NCBI GenBank assembly: GCA_949502235.1
Contig: CATBDC010000040.1
Location: 1-41,034 of the forward strand
Origin: an uncultured Lachnospiraceae bacterium
GTDB taxonomy: Bacteria; Bacillota; Clostridia; Lachnospirales; Lachnospiraceae
Direction of reading: 5' to 3'
Length of the DNA: 41,034 bases
Every line of letters begins with the position of its first letter. The stretch's first letter is position 1. The position numbers were made by a program, and so were the translations under genes. Shown piece after piece: positions 1 to 6,898 of the stretch. The notes beneath the pieces were generated by a model. That model did no database searches and was not told where the DNA came from. It saw nothing but the letters and a program-made list of their open reading frames with translations.

Positions 1-2
1 GC

Positions 3-467
3 GCCGGGTATCCGGGCTGCATTTACACGGAGCCAAGCTGGAATAACAGGGGATTCATGGACCGAAATACCGTGTTATACGGGCATGACCTCCTTGACGG
101 AACTATGTTTACGCAGCTGCATAATTTTGAGGATGAGGCATTCTTCCAGGCAAATAGATATGCATTTATCTATACGCCGGAGGAGGTATATGCATATGAC
201 CTCTTTGCGGCATATGAGTTTACGGATGAACACATCCTTTATACCTACAATCTGGGCAGTGACGCGGGCTATCAGGAATATCTGGACATGATATTCGCAA
301 CCCGCGACATGGGGGCACATTTCCGTGACGGAGTACAGGTAGGAATTCAGAACAAGATTATCACCATGAGTACCTGTATTGCAGAAAAACCAAACAACAG
401 GTATCTCGTACAGGGAGTGCTGATTAATGACCCTGATATCGAAAATGCAGGTACAGAAGGAGAATAG
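3..467 (+). CDS. Class B sortase, C-terminal part (5' end outside window)
   Basis: The reading frame is open from the first bases of the window, so the gene starts upstream; 154 residues are visible. The segment NTVLYGHDLLDGTMF carries the conserved sortase His (in YGHD). The catalytic Cys is in ITMSTC near the C-terminus, matching the TLSTC signature, and the Arg of the triad is expected in the following NNRYLVQG. Sortase B enzymes cleave a sorting signal and join surface proteins to peptidoglycan or pilin on the outer membrane face; this is family knowledge. A Met inside the frame at 57 could be mistaken for a start, but coding similarity (GCIYTEPSWNNRGF) continues upstream of it. No substrate with a sorting motif is visible. 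It lies 50 bp before a small membrane protein gene and the polysaccharide locus. Confidence 0.9.
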   Translation, partial: AGYPGCIYTEPSWNNRGFMDRNTVLYGHDLLDGTMFTQLHNFEDEAFFQANRYAFIYTPEEVYAYDLFAAYEFTDEHILYTYNLGSDAGYQEYLDMIFATRDMGAHFRDGVQVGIQNKIITMSTCIAEKPNNRYLVQGVLINDPDIENAGTEGE

Positions 468-517
468 GTTACTGACGTTACACAAGCGTGAGGAGAGAGG
501 AAAGAGGGAGAGGACAA

Positions 518-649
518 ATGATGCTACAGGTGGTTGACCCGGGAAGGGCGGTTCTTGCCGCAGCCATTATGGCGGCAGCGGGAATTGTTTTATTCCTGTA
601 CAGGAACAGGAAAACCCTTAAGAAAAGGCTAAGGGGTGTATATGAATAA
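518..649 (+). CDS. Small single-pass membrane protein (43 aa), unknown function
   Basis: A 43-codon frame starts at ATG 518 behind a good ribosome site (GAGGGAGAGG, 505-514). It encodes a short N-terminus, one hydrophobic helix of about 20 residues (AVLAAAIMAAAGIVLFLYR) and a very basic C-terminal tail (RNRKTLKKRLRG). This is the layout of a single-TM protein with its tail in the cytoplasm. The stop (647-649) overlaps the start of the dehydratase gene at 642 by 8 bp, so the two are probably translationally coupled. I do not recognise the family. It could be a small partner of the upstream sortase or of the dehydratase, but that rests only on position. Confidence 0.6.
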   Translation: MMLQVVDPGRAVLAAAIMAAAGIVLFLYRNRKTLKKRLRGVYE

Positions 650-2495
650 GGAGACGGGTACGCCGTGGGTATACCGGGCAGCTATGATTGCCTTTCTGGA
701 CATGCTGATTGTGCTGGCATCCTATCTGCTGGCGCTGATTCTCCGGTTTGACTTTGAATTTTCCAGTATTCCGCGGATGTACCTGAACGGTTACCTGTGG
801 TCCATGCCCTTCTGGATAGCCGCTACCATTGTGGTATTCTACGCATGCAGGCTGTACCACAGCATCTGGCGTCTGGCCAGCGTGCCGGAGGTGCAGATGT
901 GCATTACGGCATATATCGTGCTACTGCCGGTGTACGGCCTGGGGATTGTGTTTATGAGCCTGCGGATGCCCAGGTCTTATTATTTTATTGGTTACATCTT
1001 AAGCTTCTGTATGACAACAGGCCTTCGGTTTTCCTACCGGCTGTTCCGCCAGTTTTTAAGTAACCGGGACACCTATGAGGATGGGCAGGACCGGATTATG
1101 GTTATCGGCGGGGGAGCAGCAGGACAGACCCTGATACAGGAGCTTGTGAACAGCAGGAGGCTGCATACGAAGGTATGCTGTGTGATAGATGACAATCCCA
1201 ACAAGCATGGCCGTTTGTTAGAAGGGATCCCGATTGTGGGGGATCGGTACGATATCCTTGACATGGTAGAGAAATATAAGATAAACCATATCATTTATGC
1301 CATACCCGCGAATACGGGAAAGAACCGGAAGGATATCTTAAATATCTGCAAGGAAACAAACTGCAAGCTTCAGACCGTGCCGGGGGTATATCAGCTTGTC
1401 AACGGAGAGGTTAGTGTGAGCAGGCTTCGGGATGTGGAGATCACAGACCTTTTGGGGAGAACCCAGGTAAGGGTAAACAATGCAGAAATCTTTGCCGCTC
1501 TCCGGGGCCATAAGGTGATGGTAACGGGTGGGGGAGGTTCCATAGGGAGCGAGTTGTGCCGTCAGATTGCTAAAGCAGAGCCTGCGCAGCTGATTATCTT
1601 TGATGTCTATGAGAATAACGCCTATGAAATACAGCAGGAATTAGTTAAGAAATATAAAAACTTAGATTTACACGTACTGATAGGTTCGGTGCGAAACACC
1701 CACCGGATTAACCAGGTGATGGAGGAGTACCGGCCGGATGTAGTCTACCATGCAGCGGCTCACAAGCATGTGCCGTTGATGGAGGAAAGTCCCAACGAGG
1801 CAATTAAGAATAATGTCATGGGGACCTATAAGACAGCCATGGCGGCCGTAGCCGTAGGAGTGAAGAAGTTTGTTTTAATTTCCACTGACAAGGCAGTAAA
1901 CCCCACGAATATCATGGGGGCATCAAAACGGCTGTGTGAGATGGTAGTGCAGATGATGAACCGGAAGACGGACACCGTTTTTACGGCCGTCCGGTTCGGA
2001 AATGTACTGGGAAGTAATGGGAGTGTCATTCCTTTATTTAAGAAACAGATAGCCGAGGGCGGCCCGGTGACGATAACGGATAAAAATATCATCCGGTATT
2101 TCATGACCATACCGGAGGCTGTATCCCTTGTACTGCAGGCATCCTATTATGCCAAAGGCGGAGAAATATTCGTCCTGGACATGGGGGAGCCGGTGAAGAT
2201 AGATGACATGGCAAGGAATTTAATCCGGCTGTCAGGATACACGCCGGAAGTGGATATTCCCATTGTATACACGGGACTGCGTCCTGGTGAGAAGCTGTAT
2301 GAGGAGCTTCTGATGGATGAAGAGGGCCTGGCGGATACGGCCAATGAGATGATACATATTGGTCGTCCAATCGAGATGGATGACGAATGGTTTGTTAAGA
2401 GATTAGAAGAGTTAGATGAGGCAAGCCGACAGGATTCATCAAGGATAAAAGAGATAGTAGCAGAGATAGTACCCACGTATCACAGGGCATCATAG
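642..2495 (+). CDS. Membrane-bound UDP-HexNAc 4,6-dehydratase (CapD/PglF/EpsC type)
   Basis: The protein has 617 residues. The N-terminus holds about four TM helices (roughly 10-130). A first Rossmann-like domain begins with IMVIGGGAAG near 155. An extended SDR catalytic domain begins with the NAD-binding VTGGGGSIGSEL near 291. The STDKAVNPTNIMGASKR segment (412-428) holds the active-site region typical of FlaA1/CapD/PglF dehydratases. The family converts UDP-GlcNAc to the 4-keto-6-deoxy sugar, the first step to UDP-bacillosamine or QuiNAc-type sugars, at the inner membrane face. Start: ATG 642 has AAGGGG (631-636) at good spacing; a GTG at 636 would overlap that site. The aminotransferase and PglC-like transferase downstream complete a plausible pglF-pglE-pglC set. 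It lies before loaP, so it may belong to the invariant first part of the locus. Confidence 0.92.
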   Translation: MNKETGTPWVYRAAMIAFLDMLIVLASYLLALILRFDFEFSSIPRMYLNGYLWSMPFWIAATIVVFYACRLYHSIWRLASVPEVQMCITAYIVLLPVYGLGIVFMSLRMPRSYYFIGYILSFCMTTGLRFSYRLFRQFLSNRDTYEDGQDRIMVIGGGAAGQTLIQELVNSRRLHTKVCCVIDDNPNKHGRLLEGIPIVGDRYDILDMVEKYKINHIIYAIPANTGKNRKDILNICKETNCKLQTVPGVYQLVNGEVSVSRLRDVEITDLLGRTQVRVNNAEIFAALRGHKVMVTGGGGSIGSELCRQIAKAEPAQLIIFDVYENNAYEIQQELVKKYKNLDLHVLIGSVRNTHRINQVMEEYRPDVVYHAAAHKHVPLMEESPNEAIKNNVMGTYKTAMAAVAVGVKKFVLISTDKAVNPTNIMGASKRLCEMVVQMMNRKTDTVFTAVRFGNVLGSNGSVIPLFKKQIAEGGPVTITDKNIIRYFMTIPEAVSLVLQASYYAKGGEIFVLDMGEPVKIDDMARNLIRLSGYTPEVDIPIVYTGLRPGEKLYEELLMDEEGLADTANEMIHIGRPIEMDDEWFVKRLEELDEASRQDSSRIKEIVAEIVPTYHRAS

Positions 2496-2569
2496 AAAAA
2501 TTTCCAGTGAAACAAATCGTCGCTTCGCCGCGTTTGGGAAGCTGGGATGTTATAGCTGACATGAGGAGT

Positions 2570-2640
2570 CTGCCTGAATGAAGGCAGAATGGCGAAGCAT
2601 GTCCATGGGTATACTCATGTGTAACATTCATTCAGGAGGG
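2570..2640 (+). promoter_or_regulatory. Candidate RNA switch in the loaP leader
   Basis: Two mutually exclusive pairings are visible in the 152-bp dehydratase-loaP gap. A local hairpin pairs CTGCCT (2570-2575) with AGGCAG (2582-2587). Alternatively CCTGAATGAA (2573-2582) is exactly complementary to TTCATTCAGG (2627-2636), which runs into the loaP Shine-Dalgarno AGGAGGG (2634-2640). The long-range pairing would hide part of the ribosome site; the local hairpin would free it. The function is inferred from base pairing only. Confidence 0.4.
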
Positions 2641-2647
2641 AATCAGC

Positions 2648-3154
2648 ATGTGGTATGTGGTACAGGTACGCACTGGCTCTGAAGAAAGTATCAGGAGGCA
2701 GTGTGAGAAGAACATAGATAGAGAAATTATGGAGCTCTGTTTCATTCCATGCTATGAAGAACAGCGGCACATCCGGGGAGAATGGGTTACTTTGAAAAAG
2801 ATATTGTTTCCCGGATATCTTTTTGTGGTTACCGAAAAACTGGAAGAGCTTTATGAAAATTTAAAAATAATTATTGGGCTGACAAAGCTTCTTGGAACAG
2901 GGCGGGAAATTGTGCCGCTTACAGAAGAAGAACAAAAGTTTCTGCAGAAATTCGGCGGCGAGGAACAGGTGGTGGTGATGTCAGAGGGCATTATCGAACA
3001 GTCACAGGTAAAGGTGACAAGCGGTCCGCTTATGGGAATGGAAGGATATATCAGGAAAATTGACAGACATAAAAGGAAGGCATGGCTTGAGCTTGAGCTG
3101 TTTGGAAGAAAGCAGACAGTACAGGTAGGGCTTGAGGTCGTGTCAAAAAGCTAG
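2648..3154 (+). CDS. loaP: LoaP-type NusG paralogue, operon-specific transcription antiterminator
   Basis: The protein has 168 residues. The N-terminal NGN domain (about 1-105) starts with WYVVQVRTGSEE and contains the KKILFPGYLFV signature shared by NusG, RfaH and LoaP. The C-terminal KOW domain lies at about 118-165 (VKVTSGPLMGMEGYIRKIDRHKRKAWLELELFG). LoaP proteins load on RNA polymerase at specific long operons and let it pass terminators; in Firmicutes and related groups they sit at the head of polysaccharide or antibiotic clusters. Here the gene lies just before a 16-kb surface polysaccharide operon and an intrinsic terminator (3827-3858). It is too short and divergent to be the housekeeping NusG. 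AGGAGGG at 2634-2640 supports the start, and a base-paired leader may control it. Confidence 0.88.
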   Translation: MWYVVQVRTGSEESIRRQCEKNIDREIMELCFIPCYEEQRHIRGEWVTLKKILFPGYLFVVTEKLEELYENLKIIIGLTKLLGTGREIVPLTEEEQKFLQKFGGEEQVVVMSEGIIEQSQVKVTSGPLMGMEGYIRKIDRHKRKAWLELELFGRKQTVQVGLEVVSKS

Positions 3155-3173
3155 TATAACGAAAACAAGAATT

Positions 3174-3200
3174 GTTACTGTGAACGGAGTAAACAGTAAC
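3174..3200 (+). repeat. Hairpin (8-bp stem) between loaP and the ATPase remnant
   Basis: GTTACTGT (3174-3181) pairs with ACAGTAAC (3193-3200) around an 11-nt loop. No T-run follows, so it is not an intrinsic terminator. The segment 3181-3195 matches 14 of 15 bases of 38906-38920, near another intergenic region, which points to a dispersed repeat. A LoaP recognition hairpin is also possible from its position. Confidence 0.45.
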
Positions 3201-3233
3201 CAGGAATTACATCCAGAAAGCCTGGAGGAGGTA

Positions 3234-3813
3234 ATGTGTATGGGAATATATGTTAATCCTGGAAATTCAAGTTTTCAGACAGCTGTTAATTCCTCAATTT
3301 ATATAGATAAAACAGGACTGTTAAAGTATACAAATGAATTGATTTCTACAGAGCAGAGGTTTTTATGCGTCAGCCGGCCGCGCCGTTTTGGAAAATCTAT
3401 GGCGGCAAATATGCTTACGGCATATTACAGCAGAGGCTGTGATTCTGCACGGTTATTTGCAGGAAGGAAGATTGAAGAGGAGAAATCATTTAAGAGAAAT
3501 CTTAATCATCATCATGTCATCAGCCTGGATATTCAGCAGTTTTTATTTCAGAAAGAGCATCTTGATATTTTTATTGACAGGCTTCAGGAAGCGGGGTCTT
3601 TTCAAAGGGCAGAATTATGTTGAGCTGGCTTATATGACTGGAATCCTTCCTATTAAAAAGTATGGAGAACATTCTGCCATTAACATATTCGATGCCAGGG
3701 AAGAAGTGTTTATTCCTAATCAGGAGATTTCCATGGAATTTATGAGGGCCGTGAAGGTGGGAGGCTGGGAAGGCTATATGCAGGCTTTGAAAGCATCAGA
3801 AGAGAGAATTTGA
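3234..3813 (+). pseudogene. Broken AAA-ATPase-like/PD-(D/E)XK protein gene (PF09820 type)
   Basis: The first frame (start 3234, with a GGAGGAGG site just upstream) encodes the typical N-terminus GIYVNPGNSSFQTAVNSS and IYIDKTGLLKYTN, then the P-loop SRPRRFGKS. It stops at 3623. Coding similarity continues in another frame from about 3590 as VELAYMTGILPIKKYG. It then jumps to a C-terminal-like segment (VFIPNQEISMEFMRAVK) and stops at 3813. Intact members are about 500-560 residues; here fewer than 200 codons remain, so there is a frameshift plus at least one large internal deletion. These ATPases are common, often multi-copy accessory genes in Clostridia and Bacteroidetes, with unsettled function. 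The remnant is transcribed with loaP and lies ahead of the operon terminator. Confidence 0.85.
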
Positions 3814-3826
3814 GAATTATTTTTGA

Positions 3827-3858
3827 AATAGGAGTCTGAAGAACAGGCTCTTATTTTT
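3827..3858 (+). terminator. Intrinsic terminator ahead of the polysaccharide operon body
   Basis: A 12-bp stem (3827-3838 with 3844-3855, two G-U pairs) and a 5-nt loop AAGAA are followed by TTTTT (3854-3858). It lies between the loaP unit and the first aminotransferase gene, where a LoaP-modified polymerase would be needed to read through. The structure is seen; the antitermination role is inferred. Confidence 0.75.
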
Positions 3859-3883
3859 GTGGTATAAAAAGGAGACCAGCTAG

Positions 3884-5167
3884 ATGTTTAAACCAGAGAA
3901 ATATAATTTCAAATCATTTAAAGAAAAAGTCTGGCTTTCCTCGCCGACTATGCATGGTGAGGAGCTTAAGTATATGACAGAAGCATACGTTTCCAATTGG
4001 ATGTCCACGGTCGGAGCAAATGTAGACGAGGTGGAAAGGTTAGCAGCAGAATATACGGGAGTTAAGTATGCAGTGGCTCTGTCATCAGGTACAGCCGCTC
4101 TGCATCTTGCCGTGAAGTCGGCAGGCATTGAGGCTTATGGTATGCCTGCGCTTCCTCACGGAGCCCTGGAGGGAAAATATGTATTCTGCTCGGATATGAC
4201 CTTTGACGCGACTGTGAATCCAGTGGTATATGAGGGCGGTATTCCCGTATTTATTGACACAGATTATGAGACCTGGAATATGGATCCAGTCAGTCTTAGA
4301 AAAGCATTTGAAATCTATCCGGATGTAAAGATTGTAGTCATGGCTCATCTTTATGGCACCCCTGGAAACATGGAGGAAATCAATCAAATTATAAAAGAAC
4401 ACCATGCAATCCTTGTGGAGGATGCGGCAGAATCCCTTGGCGCCGTATATAAGGGACGTCAGACAGGGACTTTTGGAAAATACAATGTTATAAGCTTTAA
4501 CGGCAATAAGATTATTACCGGTTCATCAGGAGGCTGTTTCCTTACAAATGATTTGGAAGCAGCAAATAAGGTGAGAAAATGGTCAACCCAAAGCCGTGAA
4601 AATGCCCCGTGGTATCAGCATGAGGAGCTTGGATACAACTACCGCATGAGCAATGTGATTGCAGGTGTGGTGAGAGGACAGTTTCCATACCTTAAGGATC
4701 ACATAAGACAAAAAAGAAGAATTTATGAGAGGTATAAAGAAGGACTTGAAGGGCTGCCGGTGTCTATGAATCCAATTCCTGACAGCTGTAAGCCCAACTA
4801 CTGGCTGAGCTGTATTTTGATTGATGAAGAGGCAATGTGCAGGACTGTTTACGGAGAAAAGGAAGTATTATATAGGGCGGAAAAGGGTAAGAGCTGCCCG
4901 GCAGAGATTCTTGAAGCGATTCGTTCCATAAACGCAGAAGGACGTCCTATATGGAAGCCAATGCATATGCAGCCAATTTACCGGATGCATCCATTTATTA
5001 TAAGGGATGGAAATGGCAGAGCCGGAAGTAATGCATATATAGAGGGAAACGTGTCTGATATTGGAATGGATATTTTTAGAAGAGGACTTTGCCTGCCGAG
5101 CGATAATAAAATGGCCGGCGATCAGCAGGAAAGGATTATTGAGATTATCAGAGCCTGCTTCGAATGA
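3884..5167 (+). CDS. DegT/DnrJ/EryC1/StrS-family sugar aminotransferase (PglE-like)
   Basis: This is a 427-residue PLP-dependent aminotransferase. Visible family marks are the substrate/PLP loop ALSSGTAALHLA, the PLP-phenol partner region VEDAAESLGAVYKG, and the Schiff-base lysine K209 in SFNGNKIITG. The family transfers an amino group from glutamate to a nucleotide-linked keto sugar. With the 4,6-dehydratase upstream and the PglC-like transferase 25 bp downstream, the likely reaction is UDP-4-keto-6-deoxy-HexNAc to the 4-amino sugar, as in bacillosamine synthesis; the exact substrate is inferred. RBS AAAGGAGA (3868-3875) supports ATG 3884. It is the first gene after the operon terminator. 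Confidence 0.92.
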   Translation: MFKPEKYNFKSFKEKVWLSSPTMHGEELKYMTEAYVSNWMSTVGANVDEVERLAAEYTGVKYAVALSSGTAALHLAVKSAGIEAYGMPALPHGALEGKYVFCSDMTFDATVNPVVYEGGIPVFIDTDYETWNMDPVSLRKAFEIYPDVKIVVMAHLYGTPGNMEEINQIIKEHHAILVEDAAESLGAVYKGRQTGTFGKYNVISFNGNKIITGSSGGCFLTNDLEAANKVRKWSTQSRENAPWYQHEELGYNYRMSNVIAGVVRGQFPYLKDHIRQKRRIYERYKEGLEGLPVSMNPIPDSCKPNYWLSCILIDEEAMCRTVYGEKEVLYRAEKGKSCPAEILEAIRSINAEGRPIWKPMHMQPIYRMHPFIIRDGNGRAGSNAYIEGNVSDIGMDIFRRGLCLPSDNKMAGDQQERIIEIIRACFE

Positions 5168-5192
5168 GCTTTTGTAAACTGGAGAATATGTT

Positions 5193-6050
5193 TTGAATAA
5201 GAAAAAGGTTGAAATCATCACAGGCAGTATTGCAGCGGGCATGGTTACTACAGCATATGTGATGAAGAAGAAAGCTGAAAAAACTACATATAAGGCTGCA
5301 GACAGCATTGCAGGCGGATATATAAGCACCCTCCCTGAAAGAAAAATGGGATTCTATGAAAAATATGTGAAAAGATGTCTTGATGTCATCTGTGCCGCAG
5401 GAGCACTTGTGTGTTTTTCTCCGTTATATGCAGGAGTGGCTTTGCTGGTAAAGCTGAAGCTTGGAAGTCCGGTTTTATTTACACAGGATCGTCCAGGGAT
5501 AGCAGAGGACGGCAGGGAGACGATTTTTAAGCTGTATAAATTCCGTACCATGACGGACGAGAGGGATCCGGAAACTGGAGAACTGCTTCCTGATGAGGTA
5601 AGACTTACGAAGTTTGGAAAATGGTTAAGAAGTACAAGCCTGGATGAACTTCCGGAGGCTTTTAATATCCTGAATGGAACAATGAGTGTGATAGGTCCAA
5701 GGCCGCAGCTTGTCAGGGATATGGTGTTTATGACGGATGAGCAGAGGATGAGGCATACGGCGAAGCCGGGACTAAGCGGACTTGCGCAGATTAATGGGCG
5801 GAATGGTATTGACTGGGAGGACAAGCTTGGCTGGGATTTGAAATATATCAGGAAAGTCAGATTTTTAGAGGATGTGAGGATTATTTTGTATACGGTTGGG
5901 AAGGCCTTTATTAGAAAAGAAGGAATTACTGGAGAAAATATGGCTACAGTAGATGATTTTGGAGATTATTTGTTAGGGAAAAGAAAGGTTAGTAAAGAAG
6001 AATATCAAAAGAAGCAGAGTATAGCAGAGGGAATATTGGAGAACAGATAA
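5193..6050 (+). CDS. Polyprenyl-phosphate phosphosugar transferase (PglC/WbaP-type initiating enzyme)
   Basis: The protein has 285 residues. After an N-terminal extension with a short hydrophobic helix comes the bacterial sugar transferase domain (about 55-240). It shows KRCLDVICAAGALVCFSP (re-entrant membrane helix), PVLFTQDRPG, FKLYKFRTM, the catalytic-loop region TSLDELPEAFNILNGTMSVIGPRP and KPGLSGLAQINGRN. The family moves a sugar-1-phosphate from UDP-sugar to undecaprenyl phosphate on the cytoplasmic face, starting each repeat unit. The start is TTG 5193 with GGAG at 5181-5184; an ATG at 5240 is possible but would remove the extension. Its place directly behind the aminotransferase suggests the initiating sugar is the diamino-trideoxy sugar made there. 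The stop overlaps the next ATG by one base. Confidence 0.93.
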   Translation: MNKKKVEIITGSIAAGMVTTAYVMKKKAEKTTYKAADSIAGGYISTLPERKMGFYEKYVKRCLDVICAAGALVCFSPLYAGVALLVKLKLGSPVLFTQDRPGIAEDGRETIFKLYKFRTMTDERDPETGELLPDEVRLTKFGKWLRSTSLDELPEAFNILNGTMSVIGPRPQLVRDMVFMTDEQRMRHTAKPGLSGLAQINGRNGIDWEDKLGWDLKYIRKVRFLEDVRIILYTVGKAFIRKEGITGENMATVDDFGDYLLGKRKVSKEEYQKKQSIAEGILENR

Positions 6051-6898
6051 TGGCTGATGGATGGAAATATTATAATCATGCAATGATTCCCACTTGTGCT
6101 CCTCATGAAAATGTGGATATGTCTTCTCTGATGGATAGAAGTATCTGGAAGACAGACGGGGGTACTCCATTGTTTGCGAGATGGACTTCGGAGTTTGATT
6201 GTGGATATGAGACTGTATTTTGGTATTGCATTAAGGATGAAGCTTTTGATATTCAGAAGCTGAAGGCAAAAAGAAGATATGAAATTGTAAAAGGATGCAG
6301 GAATTTTACTTGCCGCCAGATCGAGGCAAAAGAATATGTCAGTCAAATTACGGATATTCTGGCCGCGGCTGCAAAGGAGTATCCGTTAAAATATAGAAAT
6401 GAAGTGAATCGGGAAGAGATGCATCAACAGATTCCAACGTGGGATAAGAAGTTTGTCATATATGGTGCATTTGATCTGGAAGGAAAGCTTTGTGGTTATG
6501 CGTATCTTGAAAAATATAAACAGTATAGTGAATTCCGGGTATTGAAAGTTTATCCGGAATGTGAAAAGAAGGCGATAAATGCGGCGCTTGTAGCATGTAT
6601 CTTAGAAGATTATGAAAGAAAGTTGCAGCAAGGGCATTACATTTGTGACGGGGCCAGACCAATGCAGCATGAAACAAACTTTCAGAGTTATTTGGAAAAG
6701 TATTTCGGGTTTCGGAAAGCCTATTGTAAATTGCATATAAAATATCGTTTTCCGATAAAGTATATTGTGAATATCCTTTATGTATTTAGAAATCTAATTA
6801 AGAAGCATGATAACGGCAAAATCACTCATCAGATTTCGGGGCTTTTGAAAATGGAGGAAATTGTAAGAAATCAGAGGCATGAAAGGCATGGCAGATAG
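6050..6898 (+). CDS. Uncharacterised polysaccharide-locus protein, probable acyltransferase fold
   Basis: The protein has 282 residues, no clear TM helix and no signal peptide. The central part (AKRRYEIVKGCRNF, a helical stretch with EYPLKYR, then FVIYGAFDLEGKLCGYAYLEKY) resembles the GNAT/FemAB-like split-fold acyltransferases often seen in capsule loci. The C-terminal region contains ICDGARPMQHETNFQ and LEKYFGFRKAYCKLHIKY. I recognise the pattern as a recurrent hypothetical protein of exopolysaccharide clusters but cannot assign a reaction. Acetylating the 4-amino sugar from the preceding genes (the PglD step) would fit the context. The stop of the transferase and this start share an A (TAATG), so translation is coupled. 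From here on the DNA is clearly more AT-rich. Confidence 0.55.
   Translation: MADGWKYYNHAMIPTCAPHENVDMSSLMDRSIWKTDGGTPLFARWTSEFDCGYETVFWYCIKDEAFDIQKLKAKRRYEIVKGCRNFTCRQIEAKEYVSQITDILAAAAKEYPLKYRNEVNREEMHQQIPTWDKKFVIYGAFDLEGKLCGYAYLEKYKQYSEFRVLKVYPECEKKAINAALVACILEDYERKLQQGHYICDGARPMQHETNFQSYLEKYFGFRKAYCKLHIKYRFPIKYIVNILYVFRNLIKKHDNGKITHQISGLLKMEEIVRNQRHERHGR

Noticed and set aside
2521-2560. A possible terminator in the gap after the dehydratase gene
   Set aside because: The GC-rich bases around 2521-2540 do not give a clean stem, and no T-run follows.
3132-3233. An upstream extension of the ATPase remnant overlapping loaP
   Set aside because: Translation of this part shows no similarity to the family, whose N-terminus begins at the Met after the GGAGGAGG site.
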